In this document: in pieces, positions 18,337 to 29,148 of the stretch | Numbering within the stretch: the stretch's first letter is position 1 | Layout: every line of letters begins with the position of its first letter | Assembly: GCF_000521485.1 (NCBI RefSeq) | Contig: NZ_BAVS01000017.1 | Location: forward strand, 1-64,000 | DNA length: 64,000 nt | From: Gracilibacillus boraciitolerans JCM 21714 | GTDB lineage: Bacteria > Bacillota > Bacilli > Bacillales > Amphibacillaceae | Direction: 5' to 3' | Program-made: the position numbers and the translations under genes | The notes under the pieces: generated by a model | Seen by the model: the letters and a program-made list of their open reading frames with translations, nothing else | Databases searched by the model: none | What the model was told of the DNA's origin: nothing

Positions 18337-19758
18337 ATGGATTTAGCACAAACACAAAGAATTATTAAAAATACGCTGCAGGATTTACAAAAGGATGAGT
18401 TGTTCATTACTCAACTACAAGGAGAAAATAGGGAGAAAACTTTTGCGTCGGTTGAAGAAATTCTTACGACAACGGATAAGATCATCAAAAGTTATATTAG
18501 AGTTTCTAAAGATGATGGAAGAATTGTCAGGATCCCCCCCGCCTATCGGATCCAGCATAATAATATTGCGGGTTTTTACAAAGGCGGGATACGTTTTAAT
18601 GAATCAGTTAATGAGGAGGAAGTCGAGAATTTAGCGGTTTTAATGACCTTGAAAAATGCACTCCATGATCTTCCCTTTGGAGGAGCAAAAGGTGGCGTTG
18701 TCGTAAATCCAAATGATTACTCTGACAGGGAACTGAATTTTATCTCTAAGAAATATGTTCAACGCTTTGCTCCTGACCTTGGACCTACACATGATATACC
18801 AGCTCCAGATATGGGTACAAATGAAAAAATAATGGATTGGATGGTCGGGGGGGAATACAAAACCATCCATCCCGGTCAAAATTATCTAGGTGCATTCACT
18901 GGAAAAAGCGTTGATAATGGAGGAGCAAAAGGCCGAAGAGAAGCAACTGGAAAGGGAACCTTTTTCAGTTATTTTTGGTTGCTTCACGAATGGATCGGTA
19001 AGCAAAAGTCATTACATTTTAATGAAGTAGATAAGGTCCATAAAACACAGTATGAAAAACTAAAATCTCTTTATAAAAAGCATGTCGATGAAGAAGAAAT
19101 TACGATAGCGATTCAGGGGGGGTTTGGCAATGTTGGTTCTGTTGCTGCATTGGAAGCTTACGCGAGCAAAGAATTAAAGCATCGTGTAGTGGCTGTCAGT
19201 GATCATAATGTAACGCTTTATAATCCAAATGGGATAAACATTCCGGGGTTAATTACCTATCAAAATAAAAACGGACATTTGCCTGAATCAAAGGGAGAAT
19301 TAGAAAATATCGGAGTGTATGCTGATATTAAAGGTAGAGGAGACATATTGACCCTAGATGTGGAAGTATTGATTTTGGCAGCTGCAGAAAGGCAGATTAC
19401 AGATAAGAATATGCGAGCTATAAAGGCAGAACTCTTGGTGGAAGGAGCAAATGCACCGATCGACGCTGCCGCAGATCAATATCTAAATGAGAAGGGAAAA
19501 ATCATTATCCCCCCCGATATCCTTGCCAATGCTGGTGGTGTGATGGTCTCGTATCTGGAATGGAAACAGGATAGGATAACGCAATTCTTTACTAATGAAG
19601 AAACCCTAAGAGAGATGTCTATGCAAATGACCCAAAGTTGTGAGAAAGTATTTAATGATTACTTTGAACGTAAGCTGGAAGGCATTCGCTACACATGCTA
19701 TCTTCATGCCACCAAGAAATTATTCACTCTGCTATATAAACAAGGGAAATTATTTTAG
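18337..19758 (+). CDS. glutamate dehydrogenase, NAD(P)-dependent
   Basis: 473 residues, about 50 longer than GudB/RocG, with the extra length mostly as a charged insertion before the nucleotide-binding domain (HFNEVDKVHKTQYEKLKSL). Conserved elements are present: YKGGIRF and GGAKGG with substrate and catalytic Lys, DIPAPDMGTN, TGK and the Rossmann GFGNVG. It interconverts glutamate and 2-oxoglutarate plus ammonia. The frame is open, but four seven-base G or C runs (18535, 18847, 19117, 19509) each insert one residue, for example QGGFGNVG for the family's QGFGNVG and PPDILANAGG for PDILANAGG. The real length is probably 469. Confidence 0.9.
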   Translation: MDLAQTQRIIKNTLQDLQKDELFITQLQGENREKTFASVEEILTTTDKIIKSYIRVSKDDGRIVRIPPAYRIQHNNIAGFYKGGIRFNESVNEEEVENLAVLMTLKNALHDLPFGGAKGGVVVNPNDYSDRELNFISKKYVQRFAPDLGPTHDIPAPDMGTNEKIMDWMVGGEYKTIHPGQNYLGAFTGKSVDNGGAKGRREATGKGTFFSYFWLLHEWIGKQKSLHFNEVDKVHKTQYEKLKSLYKKHVDEEEITIAIQGGFGNVGSVAALEAYASKELKHRVVAVSDHNVTLYNPNGINIPGLITYQNKNGHLPESKGELENIGVYADIKGRGDILTLDVEVLILAAAERQITDKNMRAIKAELLVEGANAPIDAAADQYLNEKGKIIIPPDILANAGGVMVSYLEWKQDRITQFFTNEETLREMSMQMTQSCEKVFNDYFERKLEGIRYTCYLHATKKLFTLLYKQGKLF

Positions 19759-19781
19759 AAATTATCATTCATTACATGTAG

Positions 19782-19816
19782 AGAAAACCCCTATAGCTAG
19801 GGGGGGTTTTCTTTTT
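19782..19816 (+). terminator. terminator after glutamate dehydrogenase
   Basis: GAAAACCCC pairs with GGGG(TTTTC) around TATAGCTA, followed by TTTTT. The left arm has four Cs and the right arm seven Gs, again suggesting run expansion. Confidence 0.75.
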
Positions 19817-19879
19817 GCTGACAGATGGTGTACATGTGTTTTGAAAATCTCTAGAAAATAAATGACTTATTAACTCTTG

Positions 19880-20237
19880 TTAATGCTTCCAAAGAATATA
19901 GAGTAGCAGAACCATAAGAATTTCTAATCTTACTTCAAAAGCAAATTGGAATATTCCTGAAGAAAGGATAGGCACTTTTGCAAGAATAATCGCAGCAATA
20001 ATGATGACTAAAAGAGGGATGGCCGCCTTTTTTACATAATAATTACAGATAATGCATATACCACCTATTAACTCCGTCAAGCCGACCAGTAATACTGCCA
20101 TTTCAGGATAGGGGGATTCCAAAACCCGCAAATGCCGAGGTGAAGTCAGCAAATACTAACTTCATAAGAGCAGAAATCACAAAGACATAACCAACACCAT
20201 ATCTAATTAGCTGATAAGACGAAACTTGTTTATGCAT
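19880..20237 (-). CDS. DoxX-family membrane protein, frame interrupted
   Basis: About 118 residues and four helices, as in DoxX/DUF417-like proteins (YGVGYVFVISALMKLVF, AVLLVGLTELIGGICII). ATG 20237 follows AGGAG. The frame breaks near 20112, where five Cs or Gs should be four: GFGIP then continues YPEMAVLLVG. DoxX proteins act with thiol or quinone redox partners; nothing nearby defines the partner. Confidence 0.7.
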
Positions 20238-20537
20238 ATACACGCTCCTCGCTAGTTGATAGTTTATATATATGCAATCACTAGGACGACCTATGCTTAA
20301 AAGTTGAAATTCCAATTAAATGATTACGCTTTCCTAGTTATATGACGATAAATACTGACATGTTATACAATCCCTAACTTTAAAATAAGCTCTAACTATT
20401 ATATAATAGCTATAGTAGCGAACGTTTAAATGGAGACGGTCAAATAAATGGTGATTTAACTAATCCTTTGTTTTATTTTTTAAGGAGAATTCAGTTCGTT
20501 TCATTATCTACAAATCTATGATATAAGGAAGGTCATT

Positions 20538-22036
20538 ATGAGCGATATAACTACAAATACAAAAACAGACGTTATTTTGATTGGCGCAGGTATTATGAGT
20601 GCGACGTTAGGTTCGATGTTGAAAGAGCTAGCACCAGATTGGGAAATTACTGTATTTGAAAAGCTTGGAAGTGCAGGCGAGGAAAGTTCCAATGAATGGA
20701 ATAATGCCGGAACAGGTCACTCCGCACTATGTGAGCTCAATTACACTACAGAAAAACCGGACGGATCGATGGATATTAGTAAAGCACTAAAAGTTAATGA
20801 AGATTTTCAAGTTTCGAAGCAGTTCTGGTCTCACCTTGTCAATACTAATTTGATAAGTAATCCACAGGACTTTATTATGTCTTTACCACATATGAGTCTG
20901 GTACAAGGCCAAAAGAATGTATCTTTTTTGGAAAAACGCTTTGAAGCATTGAAAGACAATCCATTGTTCAAAGGAATGGAGTATTCGGATGATCCAGAGC
21001 AACTAAAGGAATGGATACCACTGATTATGCAAGAAAGACAACAAGGTGTTCCAATTGCCGCAACCAAAATAGACTCTGGTACAGATGTGAACTTTGGTGC
21101 CTTAACCCGCAAGCTGTTTAAACACTTGGAAGAGCAAAATGTAAAAGTCAAATACCAACATCAGGTAGATGACGTGCAACGTACAAGTGATGGTTCATGG
21201 GAAGTGAAAGTACGTAATAATGAAAATGGTCAGACAGAACGACATACGGCGAAGTTTGTTTTCCTTGGAGCGGGCGGAGGAAGTCTGCATTTATTACAGA
21301 AGTCTGGTATTCCAGAAGGTAAGCATATTGGCGGATTCCCGGTAAGTGGTCTCTTTTTAGTATGTAATAAGCCGGAAATAGCAGAGCAACACCATGCGAA
21401 GGTATATGGAAAGGCTAAGGTTGGTGCCCCCCCGCCAATGTCTGTACCACATCTTGACACAAGGTTTATTGATAATAAAAAACATTACTGTTTGGTCCAT
21501 ATGCAGGATTTTCTCCTAAGTTTCTAAAACAAGGATCGATGCTTGATTTAATTTCTTCTGTCAAACCAAATAATCTTACAACGATGTTATCGGCAGGTGC
21601 CAAAAATATGGCGTTAACAAAATATTTAGTGGGACAAGTTATGCTGTCTAAGGAACAACGAATGGAAGAGCTTCGAGAGTTTGTTCCCAATGCCAAGAGT
21701 GAAGATTGGGATATTGTAGTGGCAGGTCAACGTGTTCAGGTTATTAAGGATACAGATGCAGGCAAAGGAACGCTTCAATTTGGTACAGAGGTAGTAAGTG
21801 CTGAGGACGGCTCAATTGCTGCATTATTGGGAGCTTCTCCAGGGGGGGCATCTACGGCTGTTTCTGTGATGCTTAATGTAATGGAAAGATGTTTCCCAGA
21901 GCATATTAAAGAATGGGAGCCAAAAATCAGGGAAATGATTCCTTCCTATGGAGTATCCTTACTTGATGATCCAAAGCTGATAGAGGATATTCATATTAGG
22001 ACATCTGAAACGCTTCAATTAGAGCGGGAATTTTAG
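20538..22036 (+). CDS. mqo: malate:quinone oxidoreductase, frame interrupted
   Basis: About 497 residues, the normal Mqo length. FAD-binding N-terminus ([15 protein letters not shown]), [58 protein letters not shown] and [11 protein letters not shown] are all Mqo hallmarks. The enzyme oxidises malate to oxaloacetate at the membrane and feeds quinone. The frame breaks at about 21484, where one base is missing after a six-A run; downstream it continues as [19 protein letters not shown]7 at 21427 and G7 at 21842 add residues (VGAPPPMS for VGAPPMS, SPGGAST for SPGAST). Ribosome site AAGGAAGG lies before the ATG. Confidence 0.92.
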
Positions 22037-22065
22037 ATAAATCTTTTTTATATAAGTAAAGAGAG

Positions 22066-22098
22066 AAGGAGAGGCTGTTTGGGTTACAGCCTCTCCTT
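22066..22098. terminator. bidirectional terminator between mqo and xylanase genes
   Basis: Perfect 13-bp stem AAGGAGAGGCTGT/ACAGCCTCTCCTT with a seven-base loop between converging genes. Confidence 0.8.
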
Positions 22099-22105
22099 CT
22101 TGCTA

Positions 22106-25100
22106 TTACACTCTTCTTCTTTTAAACAGGTATAGTGCTAATCCGGTTACTAGAATCAGTAATCCAGCTAATAAATATTGGAATGTATCTGTAGCAGTAA
22201 CAGGAAGTTCATGATCCTCTTCTTCTGTTGATTTTTCTTCTGTTGGTTTTTCGGAATCAGTCGGCTCTTCAGAATCAACAGGTTCTTCTGTTTCCTCAGG
22301 CTGTTCCGGTTCAGTTGGCTCTATGGGCTCTTCTGGTTCTACAGGCTCTTCAGGTGCCTCCTGTGCACCAACTAATGTTAGTTCACCAAATACGGAAGTG
22401 TCCTGATATCCAGCACCAGTTGTGTCATTCCATGTTGCTGCACTTTGTCGCGCTCCATCCTGGCCATCATTAATTTGGATGTCAAAACCAATTTTAGCGT
22501 TTTCCTCTGGTGTGAGGCTCTTAAATGGAATTTTTACTTCTACTAAATAGCCACTTTCACTAACCTGGGTAACCGATTCAAATCCTTCGGCAATGCTTGC
22601 AGGATTGAATGATGTTTCATTATCAAAGTTCACGCGATATTGCCCGTCATCCTCTTGATAAGAAGAGGTTTTACCGTTATTTTCATCGAAAAATACTTCA
22701 ATGGAATCTTGTTCCCATGGATTCTCACTAGATTTATCCAGCTCTGAATCACTTACTTGTACTAACACGTATAAGTTTTCGTTATCCCATAATGCTTTTG
22801 CTACACCACTTGCTCCTTGCCATGCCATTTGATAACGATTAATCGGAAGTTCTGGTGCATTGGCCCAAATGTCATCAATCGCTCCATCCATAACAGGAGT
22901 TCCAAACGTTGCATCTCCTTGATTGACTGTCTTTTCTGGCGGATTATAGCTTTCAATAAAAGCATCAGGATCAATTACTGCATAATAAGCTGGTTTAGCT
23001 TGCAGATCTTTGTCAAATAACAATGGACTTTGTGCCGCTCGCCAGCTCGTAGCATCATTTAATCCCCAGAAGGTTACACGAGAGATATGATCCGCATGTT
23101 CCTTATACAGCTGGAATAATTGAGCGTATAAATAGGCTTGGGCATTTGCCTGCTCATCTGTAAGCTGGTTGTCATCTCCTGCTGTAACATCAAGTTCCGT
23201 TACACCGACTTCCACACCTAGCGAAATGAATTTTTCCATTGAACTTCTTACATTCTCTGGATTTGTGTTTAAATTATAGTGTGCTTGCATTCCAATTCCA
23301 TCAATAAGTAGTTCTCCGTTGTTTTCTGCTGCATAGTTCTCATTGATTTCTTTGACCATTTGATAAATGGCTTCTGCTTTATTTTGATTATCATCATTAT
23401 AATCATTGTAATAAAGCTTGATATCCCATCCGTTCTCATCAATCACTTCTTTGGCTGCCCGGAAGGATTCTTCAATAAAATCGGTGCCAATGGCATGGTA
23501 CCAGCCTGATTGACGTAAGGATGCCTTCCAGTCTGATGGATTTGGCGGATTGTCATTCATTGCCTCATTAACTACATCCCATGAAATAACATCTTCACCG
23601 AAGTGTTCCACTGTTGTTTTTACATGATTTCTTAAGTTGCAAGCGCTTCTTCCCGACTTAATGGATTACCGTCTGCATCAGAGTGTAACCTTTCATTGGA
23701 TTGCTGGTGCCATACTAAAACATGACCATGGAGGTTTAACCTTCATTTTGTGCATTCTGTACAAGGGCATCTTCAGCTTCAAAATCAAATTCTCCATTAT
23801 CATCATAGGCGTAACCCGGTTTCATTGCGTTTTCTGCTGTGACCAGATTATGATGCATCTTTAACAGCTCTAATCTTTCACCTTCAAAATCACCAGCAGA
23901 AATGATATTTCCAATTAGAAAGTCGTCCTTATATACTTCTTTAATTGGTGTTAAATCTTTTTCAACTTCTACATCACCAGAACCAGTTGGCTCAAATGTA
24001 ATATCGTCAATATAAAAGGAAGCAGTACTATTATTTGAGCTTTCTACATAAATAGATAAGAATTCTCCACCGACACTGCTGTAACGATAGGTGCCTTCCA
24101 ATTTAACCCATCCATCTTCTGTAGAAATTGTTTTTCCCTGGAGGTTGTTGTAACTTGCTCCGTCACCATCGCCTACTTGTGTCGATAGCTGTAGTTGGGA
24201 AGATTCAGGTGATATCAGTTTTACCCACGCAGAGATATCATATTCCTGACCTTGATCAACATATTCCTCGACTCGCAATGACGGTCCATGCCAAGTATCC
24301 ATTCTGTCTTCCACCTTTAGTGCATAAGATCCATTTTCAGTATGATTTGCCTCCTCGGTTACAGTTAGTGTTTCCCCCACCATTTCTACCTTCAAATCCA
24401 GATGCTGTTTGGTCTTCAAAGTCAATCGTGGTGAATTCCTTCGCATCAGGTCTATCTTGATCAGGCTCCTCTTCCTCTTCTTCAACTGGAGTTGCTTTTT
24501 CAGTAATAACGATCTCTCCAATATAGAAAGGAACTGTTTTACCAGCATCACTCGACTGCACACGCAGTTTTGAATCATTAGCTGTATTGACCTTGAATTC
24601 ACTAGTTAGAGTGAAGCTTTTACCGGCTACAAAGTTTACGTTTGATAACCACGTATAACTGTCAACGGTTGAGAGAACGGCTTGGCCTCCATCCGGGATA
24701 GCTTCTTCACTGTCTACGTATCCAGTAACAGTTGCTGTATAGGTTTTGCCATTTTCCAAGCCAATGTCAGCGAAATTAAAATCAATGGCATCATAATCGT
24801 TGTTGCGGTTGGTCGCATATAAAGCGGCCCCATCGTCATTTCCCTCAAAAGTTTTATCCGTTACAGGAGTGAGTGTTACTCCACCTGATTGTATCGCTAA
24901 GCCTTGTCCATCCATAAAGGATTCGTAGTAAACAGATTCTTCAGGTTCTTTCTCCGGTTCAGTCTCAGTTTCAGGTGGAGGTCCACCGATCCAATCTGCA
25001 ATTTCCGCTAATGTCGTATCCATCATGATATAATGACGCCCCATCGCATAATCACCATCATTCGGATAGCCTACTTTAAAGGCGTATTTAATCCCTTGTG

Positions 25101-25755
25101 CTTCATTTACTGTCTTTGCTGTATCATTATAGCTGCCGTATGGATATGCCATAAGGATCGGGTCTTGTCCAGTTAGTTCCTTTAAGTAAAGATTCGCTTT
25201 TTCTATTTGCTCAGTAGCGTCAGCCTCTGTTATTGTACTATTATTCCCTACACCATTGCCCCCCCATTTCTTATCGCTGTGGTCAAAGGTATGGTTTTGT
25301 ATGCTAATGTTTGGTTTGTCTATCAAACTATCCAGTTGGCTTTTAGACATACTGTAATCTTTGTCAATCCAATCAGAAATGACAAATAAAACAGCTTTCA
25401 TATCATACTTTTCTAAAATAGGAAGGGCGTTTGTAATAAAATCTGGAGTTGCATCATCGAAGGTTAATAGAATTGGTTTCTCAGGTGCTGTTTCGTTTCC
25501 TTCCAAAATAGATACATATTGCTCTGCTGTTAAAGTCTGATAGCCGTTATCGTGAAGGTATTCCATTGTTTTTGAGAATTTAGTAATACTTGTGTCCGTC
25601 CATTCGTTAGTTGGATTCTCCATAATCCGGTGATACAAAAGGACGGGTATATCTTCTTTTGCTGCTGCATGTACTGCCGGTATACTTAAAGCAGGCTGCA
25701 CAAGTAGTATAAATACTAAAAGTATCGATACCATTTGTTTGAAATTTTGATTCAT
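22106..25755 (-). CDS. wall-anchored modular xylan degrader: CE4 deacetylase, CBM22, GH10 xylanase, CBM9, frame interrupted
   Basis: About 1,215 residues read leftwards from ATG 25755. Signal peptide; polysaccharide deacetylase ([32 protein letters not shown], residues about 35-240); two carbohydrate-binding regions, the second clearly CBM22-like ([23 protein letters not shown]); GH10 catalytic domain with acid/base Glu in DVVNEAMND and nucleophile in VTELDV; a CBM9-like domain ([14 protein letters not shown]); an acidic Pro-Glu linker; and LPVTAT, a helix and KRRR as cell-wall anchor. Breaks: five Cs at about 24377 (four rejoins the CBM22), and lost Ts near 23632 and 23738 inside GH10. Likely deacetylates and cuts xylan at the cell surface. 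Confidence 0.85.
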
Positions 25756-25791
25756 TTTTTACATTCCTCCATTTCTAAATTTAACAGTTTT

Positions 25792-25805
25792 ATAGAGCGC
25801 TTACA
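25792..25805. promoter_or_regulatory. candidate cre (CcpA) site upstream of the xylanase gene
   Basis: On the minus strand TGTAAGCGCTCTAT matches the left half and centre of the cre consensus, 37 bp before the xylanase start, a usual place for carbon catabolite repression of xylanases. Confidence 0.45.
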
Positions 25806-26037
25806 TATCTCCTTCACTAAATAGTTTAACTTGATATTTTTAAATCTTTAACCATTAAACTAAAGGAGAAACTTTAAAAAATAAATATATTTCTTATTTT
25901 TGTTATATGTTTGATCGTCAGATTGTTATTGGCATTAGCCGAGACCGTCTTCATTAGCAAAGCATATATATATAAAGAGGTTATCTTTAAATAGGTTAAG
26001 CATGAAAAGCAGAAATGATGTTGGAGGGACAGTTATC

Positions 26038-26559
26038 ATGTCAGACAACAACCTGAATAAAAAAGCGCAAGATTTACTTAAACTTGGGTATAAGGAGTTT
26101 ATCAATAAGAAGTATGAGAGTGCAGAGAAATTATTTAAGGAAGCGATCAATTTGCAGCCAGATAGTGCAGAGGCACATGCATGGATAGCTGCGGTGTATG
26201 GTCGGAAGATAGATGCGGTATGGAGTTTGACGGAGAAAATTGAGCTTTTCCCATTGTTAGAAAAAGAAATTAATATGGCACTTGAATTAGATCATACCTT
26301 GCCAATGGCGAGAAGGATGAATGGTTCAAAACTATTAAATACACCAGATATGCTTGGCGGTGATCCAGCAGCAGCCATTAAGGAATTTCAATATTGTATT
26401 GACCAAGGAATGAATGATATCGAGCTATGGATATCTATAGCTCGATCCTACATCAAAATAGCGGCGCCTGTAAAAGCGAAAGAAGCTTTAAAAGAGGCAG
26501 CAAAATTAGAGCCAAAAAGTAAACAAATAGCAGAATTAATGCAACAAGTAGAAGGATAA
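26038..26559 (+). CDS. TPR-repeat protein
   Basis: 173 residues from ATG 26038, preceded by GGAGGGAC. Helical throughout, with tetratricopeptide repeats (LLKLGYKEFINKKYESAEKL, INLQPDSAEAHAWIAAVYG; later AAAIKEFQYCIDQG, VKAKEALKEAAKLEPKS). No signal peptide or membrane segment, so a cytoplasmic scaffold is likely. It converges with a set of minus-strand TPR genes and is isolated from them by a strong terminator. No enzyme activity is suggested. Confidence 0.75.
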   Translation: MSDNNLNKKAQDLLKLGYKEFINKKYESAEKLFKEAINLQPDSAEAHAWIAAVYGRKIDAVWSLTEKIELFPLLEKEINMALELDHTLPMARRMNGSKLLNTPDMLGGDPAAAIKEFQYCIDQGMNDIELWISIARSYIKIAAPVKAKEALKEAAKLEPKSKQIAELMQQVEG

Positions 26560-26607
26560 TTAACTTAGATGAAAATTATTATGATAGATACTTTGTATGA
26601 CATGCAG

Positions 26608-26632
26608 AAGACCTCCATTGGATGGAGGTCTT
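26608..26632 (+). terminator. terminator after the TPR gene
   Basis: Perfect 10-bp stem AAGACCTCCA/TGGAGGTCTT with a five-base loop, followed by CCTCT. Confidence 0.6.
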
Positions 26633-26657
26633 CCTCTATCGTTATGCATACGATTTG

Positions 26658-26909
26658 CTAATATGATCTTTGTTTCTTTATGCTTGCGAATCCACTTTTC
26701 ACCGCCTCTTGTCCAGCTGCTATCGCTCCATTCCTCAAAGTAGTTGACAGTTTTTTTAATAGCATTTTAGGAGACTGTGCGCCTCCGTTTACTGCATAAT
26801 CCATCTCACTGCGAATACGGCTTATTCCAGTAATCAGAGCGTCGGCAATAATGGGCTGAGATTGCTATTTTACATTTTTTGCCATGGTATTAAGTGCCTC
26901 TTTTGACAT
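26658..26909 (-). CDS. small helical protein with an in-frame amber codon
   Basis: An 83-codon frame from ATG 26909, preceded by GAAGGGAGGTG, to TAG 26658. It is interrupted by a TAG at codon 15 (26865-26867). After the stop it continues with QPIIADALITGISRIRSEM, then KMLLKKLSTTL and AIAAGQEAVKSGFASIKK. It is too short and well preceded to be a chance frame. It ends the minus-strand group that begins with the DUF4915-like gene. Either a recent nonsense mutation, a base error or a stop that is read through. I do not recognise the family. Confidence 0.5.
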
Positions 26910-26976
26910 TTATGTCACCTCCCTTCAACCAAAGCTCTAATCCAAACATTAACAAACAGAATTTTCATTACATTTT

Positions 26977-27680
26977 TCAAGTTTTTGTGGAAGTGCCCGT
27001 TTTCTGGTTCCCAACCCAATTTTGAAACTCATTTCCCATTGCACGGACTGTCTTTTTTAGTAAAATCGTTGAAGGACGGTCCATGTGTGGAATGTTTTCC
27101 ACAGCTGGTTTACCTTCTAACTTTTTGAGTTTTAAGTGAAGGAGATGTATAAAATCAGAATCCTCTGTTAGCTGTTGAAGTCGGATCCAACACCTTGATG
27201 CCTCTTGATTTTGCCCGATTCGATAATATACTTCTCCAAGCTCGTAAATAAGTTGCATATATTGATTTTTTTCTAGAAATTGATCGTGAAGCATATTTTG
27301 GTCAATCAATAAGGTATAATCTTCAATGGCGGTATGTGCCCGGTGGAAATGTTGTTCAGGTAACATATAAGCGGTTTTCCCGCGTAATAGGCGGATCATC
27401 CAATCCCTAGGTGCAGCATGTACTGCTTCATCAAGCAGCTTCAGTCCTGATTTGGACCATCGTAGTTTGTCTAATGGCTTTGTATTATCTCGGGCAATTA
27501 AAATCATTGTATTGCATGGTATGCCTTCAATAGAGGATTGTCTGAATAGTTGTCGCGCAACTGCTCCAGTATCATATGCAAGTCCTGTACAGCCGTTTCA
27601 TTCCCAGCCACCGCTTCTTTGTGCAGCTGTATAATTCTCTTAAGCGTTTCTTCGGTATTTAATTCCTCTGTATTAACCAA
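26977..27680 (-). CDS. TPR-like protein of the aromatic-acid island, frame interrupted
   Basis: About 235 residues from a TTG at 27680, preceded by GGGAGGAATT. It is a helical repeat protein with the motif MIRLLRGKTAYMLPEQHFHRA, shared with the next gene upstream (IRLLRANVCLRLPESFFHCS). The frame breaks at about 27515: one G is missing in CATGGCAAT, after which KAYHGNTMILIARDN is continuous. The C-terminus includes STILLKKTVRAMGNEFQNWVG. Probably paralogous to the 27718-28224 product. Cytoplasmic scaffold; function unknown. Confidence 0.62.
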
Positions 27681-27717
27681 TTGCTAATTCCTCCCATCTG
27701 TATATTTTGCGGACCTT

Positions 27718-28224
27718 TTACTTAGATAAACGCTGCAATACTTCTTTTGCCTCGTGTGGTCTGCCTGCATGTTGGTATGCAGTACTTAAGTTTTTGATTA
27801 TTTCTGTGACTTGTATTTTACTAAGGTAATTGGGATCTGCTTGATATTGAGCTAACAAGAAGGAAAAGTCGTCGATTGCCGTCTGTGAACAATGAAAAAA
27901 GGATTCAGGCAGGCGAAGACAGACATTCGCGCGTAATAAGCGAATTTCCTTCTGATTGGGTTCCATAGTAACTGCTTGATTCAATGTATCGAGCCCTTCC
28001 TGTGCTTTATCTGCTTTCTCAATAGGCTGGACAGCGTCTCTGCCTATCAGTGCAAGCGTACTGCCATAATATGCTTCAAGAAGTGCATCTCTTGACATGT
28101 CGTTACGTAATTTTAAAAAAATGTCATAGGCGCTTCTTACTGCTTTTTTATCACCGTTTGTTCCTTTCATAAACAGCTTTTTTCCTTCTTCAAATTGTGC
28201 TGAAATGGCGCTGTTTTTTCCCAT
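27718..28224 (-). CDS. TPR-like protein of the aromatic-acid island
   Basis: 168 residues from ATG 28224, placed directly after a G-rich ribosome site. Helical repeats: KKAVRSAYDIFLKLRNDM, LDTLNQAVTMEPNQKEIRLL, FFHCSQTAIDDFSFLL, LSTAYQHAGRPHEAKEVLQRL. The gene begins one base after the stop of the DUF4915-like gene, so the two are translationally coupled and probably form a complex. No signal or membrane segment. Longer frames running through the same start are out of register with the upstream gene and were discarded. Confidence 0.68.
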   Translation of the reverse strand: MGKNSAISAQFEEGKKLFMKGTNGDKKAVRSAYDIFLKLRNDMSRDALLEAYYGSTLALIGRDAVQPIEKADKAQEGLDTLNQAVTMEPNQKEIRLLRANVCLRLPESFFHCSQTAIDDFSFLLAQYQADPNYLSKIQVTEIIKNLSTAYQHAGRPHEAKEVLQRLSK

Positions 28225-28225
28225 G

Positions 28226-29148
28226 TTAATTTCCCCCCCTTTCCAAAGAAAAGTCCTGATCAAGCACAAGAATTTGATATACCTGCTGTGCTGGTAATGA
28301 TACGAAACGAGAGATTCTATAGGTGCTATTGTAGACATGAATCCCACCATCGAGGCAGCAATTCGAGAATGCATGAGGAATGCGTAAAACATGTCTCATC
28401 CTGCTCTGTCCGATAAAAATCGTATCATCTGTCATGGCAAGTCCACGCGTAAAACCTTGGAGTTGAATAGGAGCGTTTTTTTCGATCTCAACGCGATATG
28501 CCATCGAATCACAATAGGCAAGCCTTTCATTATGCCTGATTACGGTATGCGGCATATATAAACCATTGACGATTACATGATGGGTGGGATCAATGTCGAG
28601 GTGCTGAGTCGGCTGGAAATCGGCTAAATCGATTTTGAGAATTGCACCGTTTTTGTCCATAGGTGTTCGATACCATTCCCCCATAGGGAGAAAACATGGA
28701 TACATATAACGTGTTATTAGCCAGCCAAATGTCATTGAGGTGATGAACATCTTTATCGAAAGAACCGAAGCGGATCGCCCCCAATTCGCGTTAAATTGTC
28801 TGTTTCATAACAACCAATCGTATTTGTCGCGGTTTCCACTATTAAAACAACATGCTCATTAAATGTCGCAATGCCGTGAAAATCGAGTTTCCCATAGTTT
28901 GTTTTTCGAATAACTTGAAAGCGCTGGTCCATCGTTATGATCTGGTTATCATCAGATGTGATGTATAGTCGGTCATTAACCCGTGTCATTCCTGAGCAGC
29001 TGCCACTGTAAAGCTTTTCTAACGTGTTCGTTTTAAAATCGATTAAGAATAATCCGCCTTGATCTGAGCCACTTGCCGGACTGCTTACCAGAAGACGGGA
29101 AGTAAGATATTGAAAATCTTGGTCATTTTCTAAATCGTATAATAACAA
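28226..29148 (-). CDS. DUF4915/TIGR03032-like beta-propeller protein, frame interrupted
   Basis: About 305 residues from TTG 29148 after GGAGGG. Repeated beta-rich blades (GLFLIDFKTNTLEKLYSGS, RLYITSDDNQIITMD, HGIATFNEHVVLIVETATN, HHLNDIWLANNTLYVSMFS, GLYMPHTV, LQGFTRGLAMTDDTIFIGQS). The MPH and GFTRGL motifs are what I associate with the DUF4915/TIGR03032 family, from memory. Two breaks, at about 28780 and 28682, each fall at a run of five Cs that should be four. No catalytic residues are established for the family. First gene of the minus-strand operon that diverges from the PaaK/DAHP synthase operon. Confidence 0.62.

Noticed and set aside
22228-25389. Several plus-strand open frames across the xylanase gene
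   Set aside because: Antisense shadows with no ribosome sites, while the minus strand carries recognisable domains.
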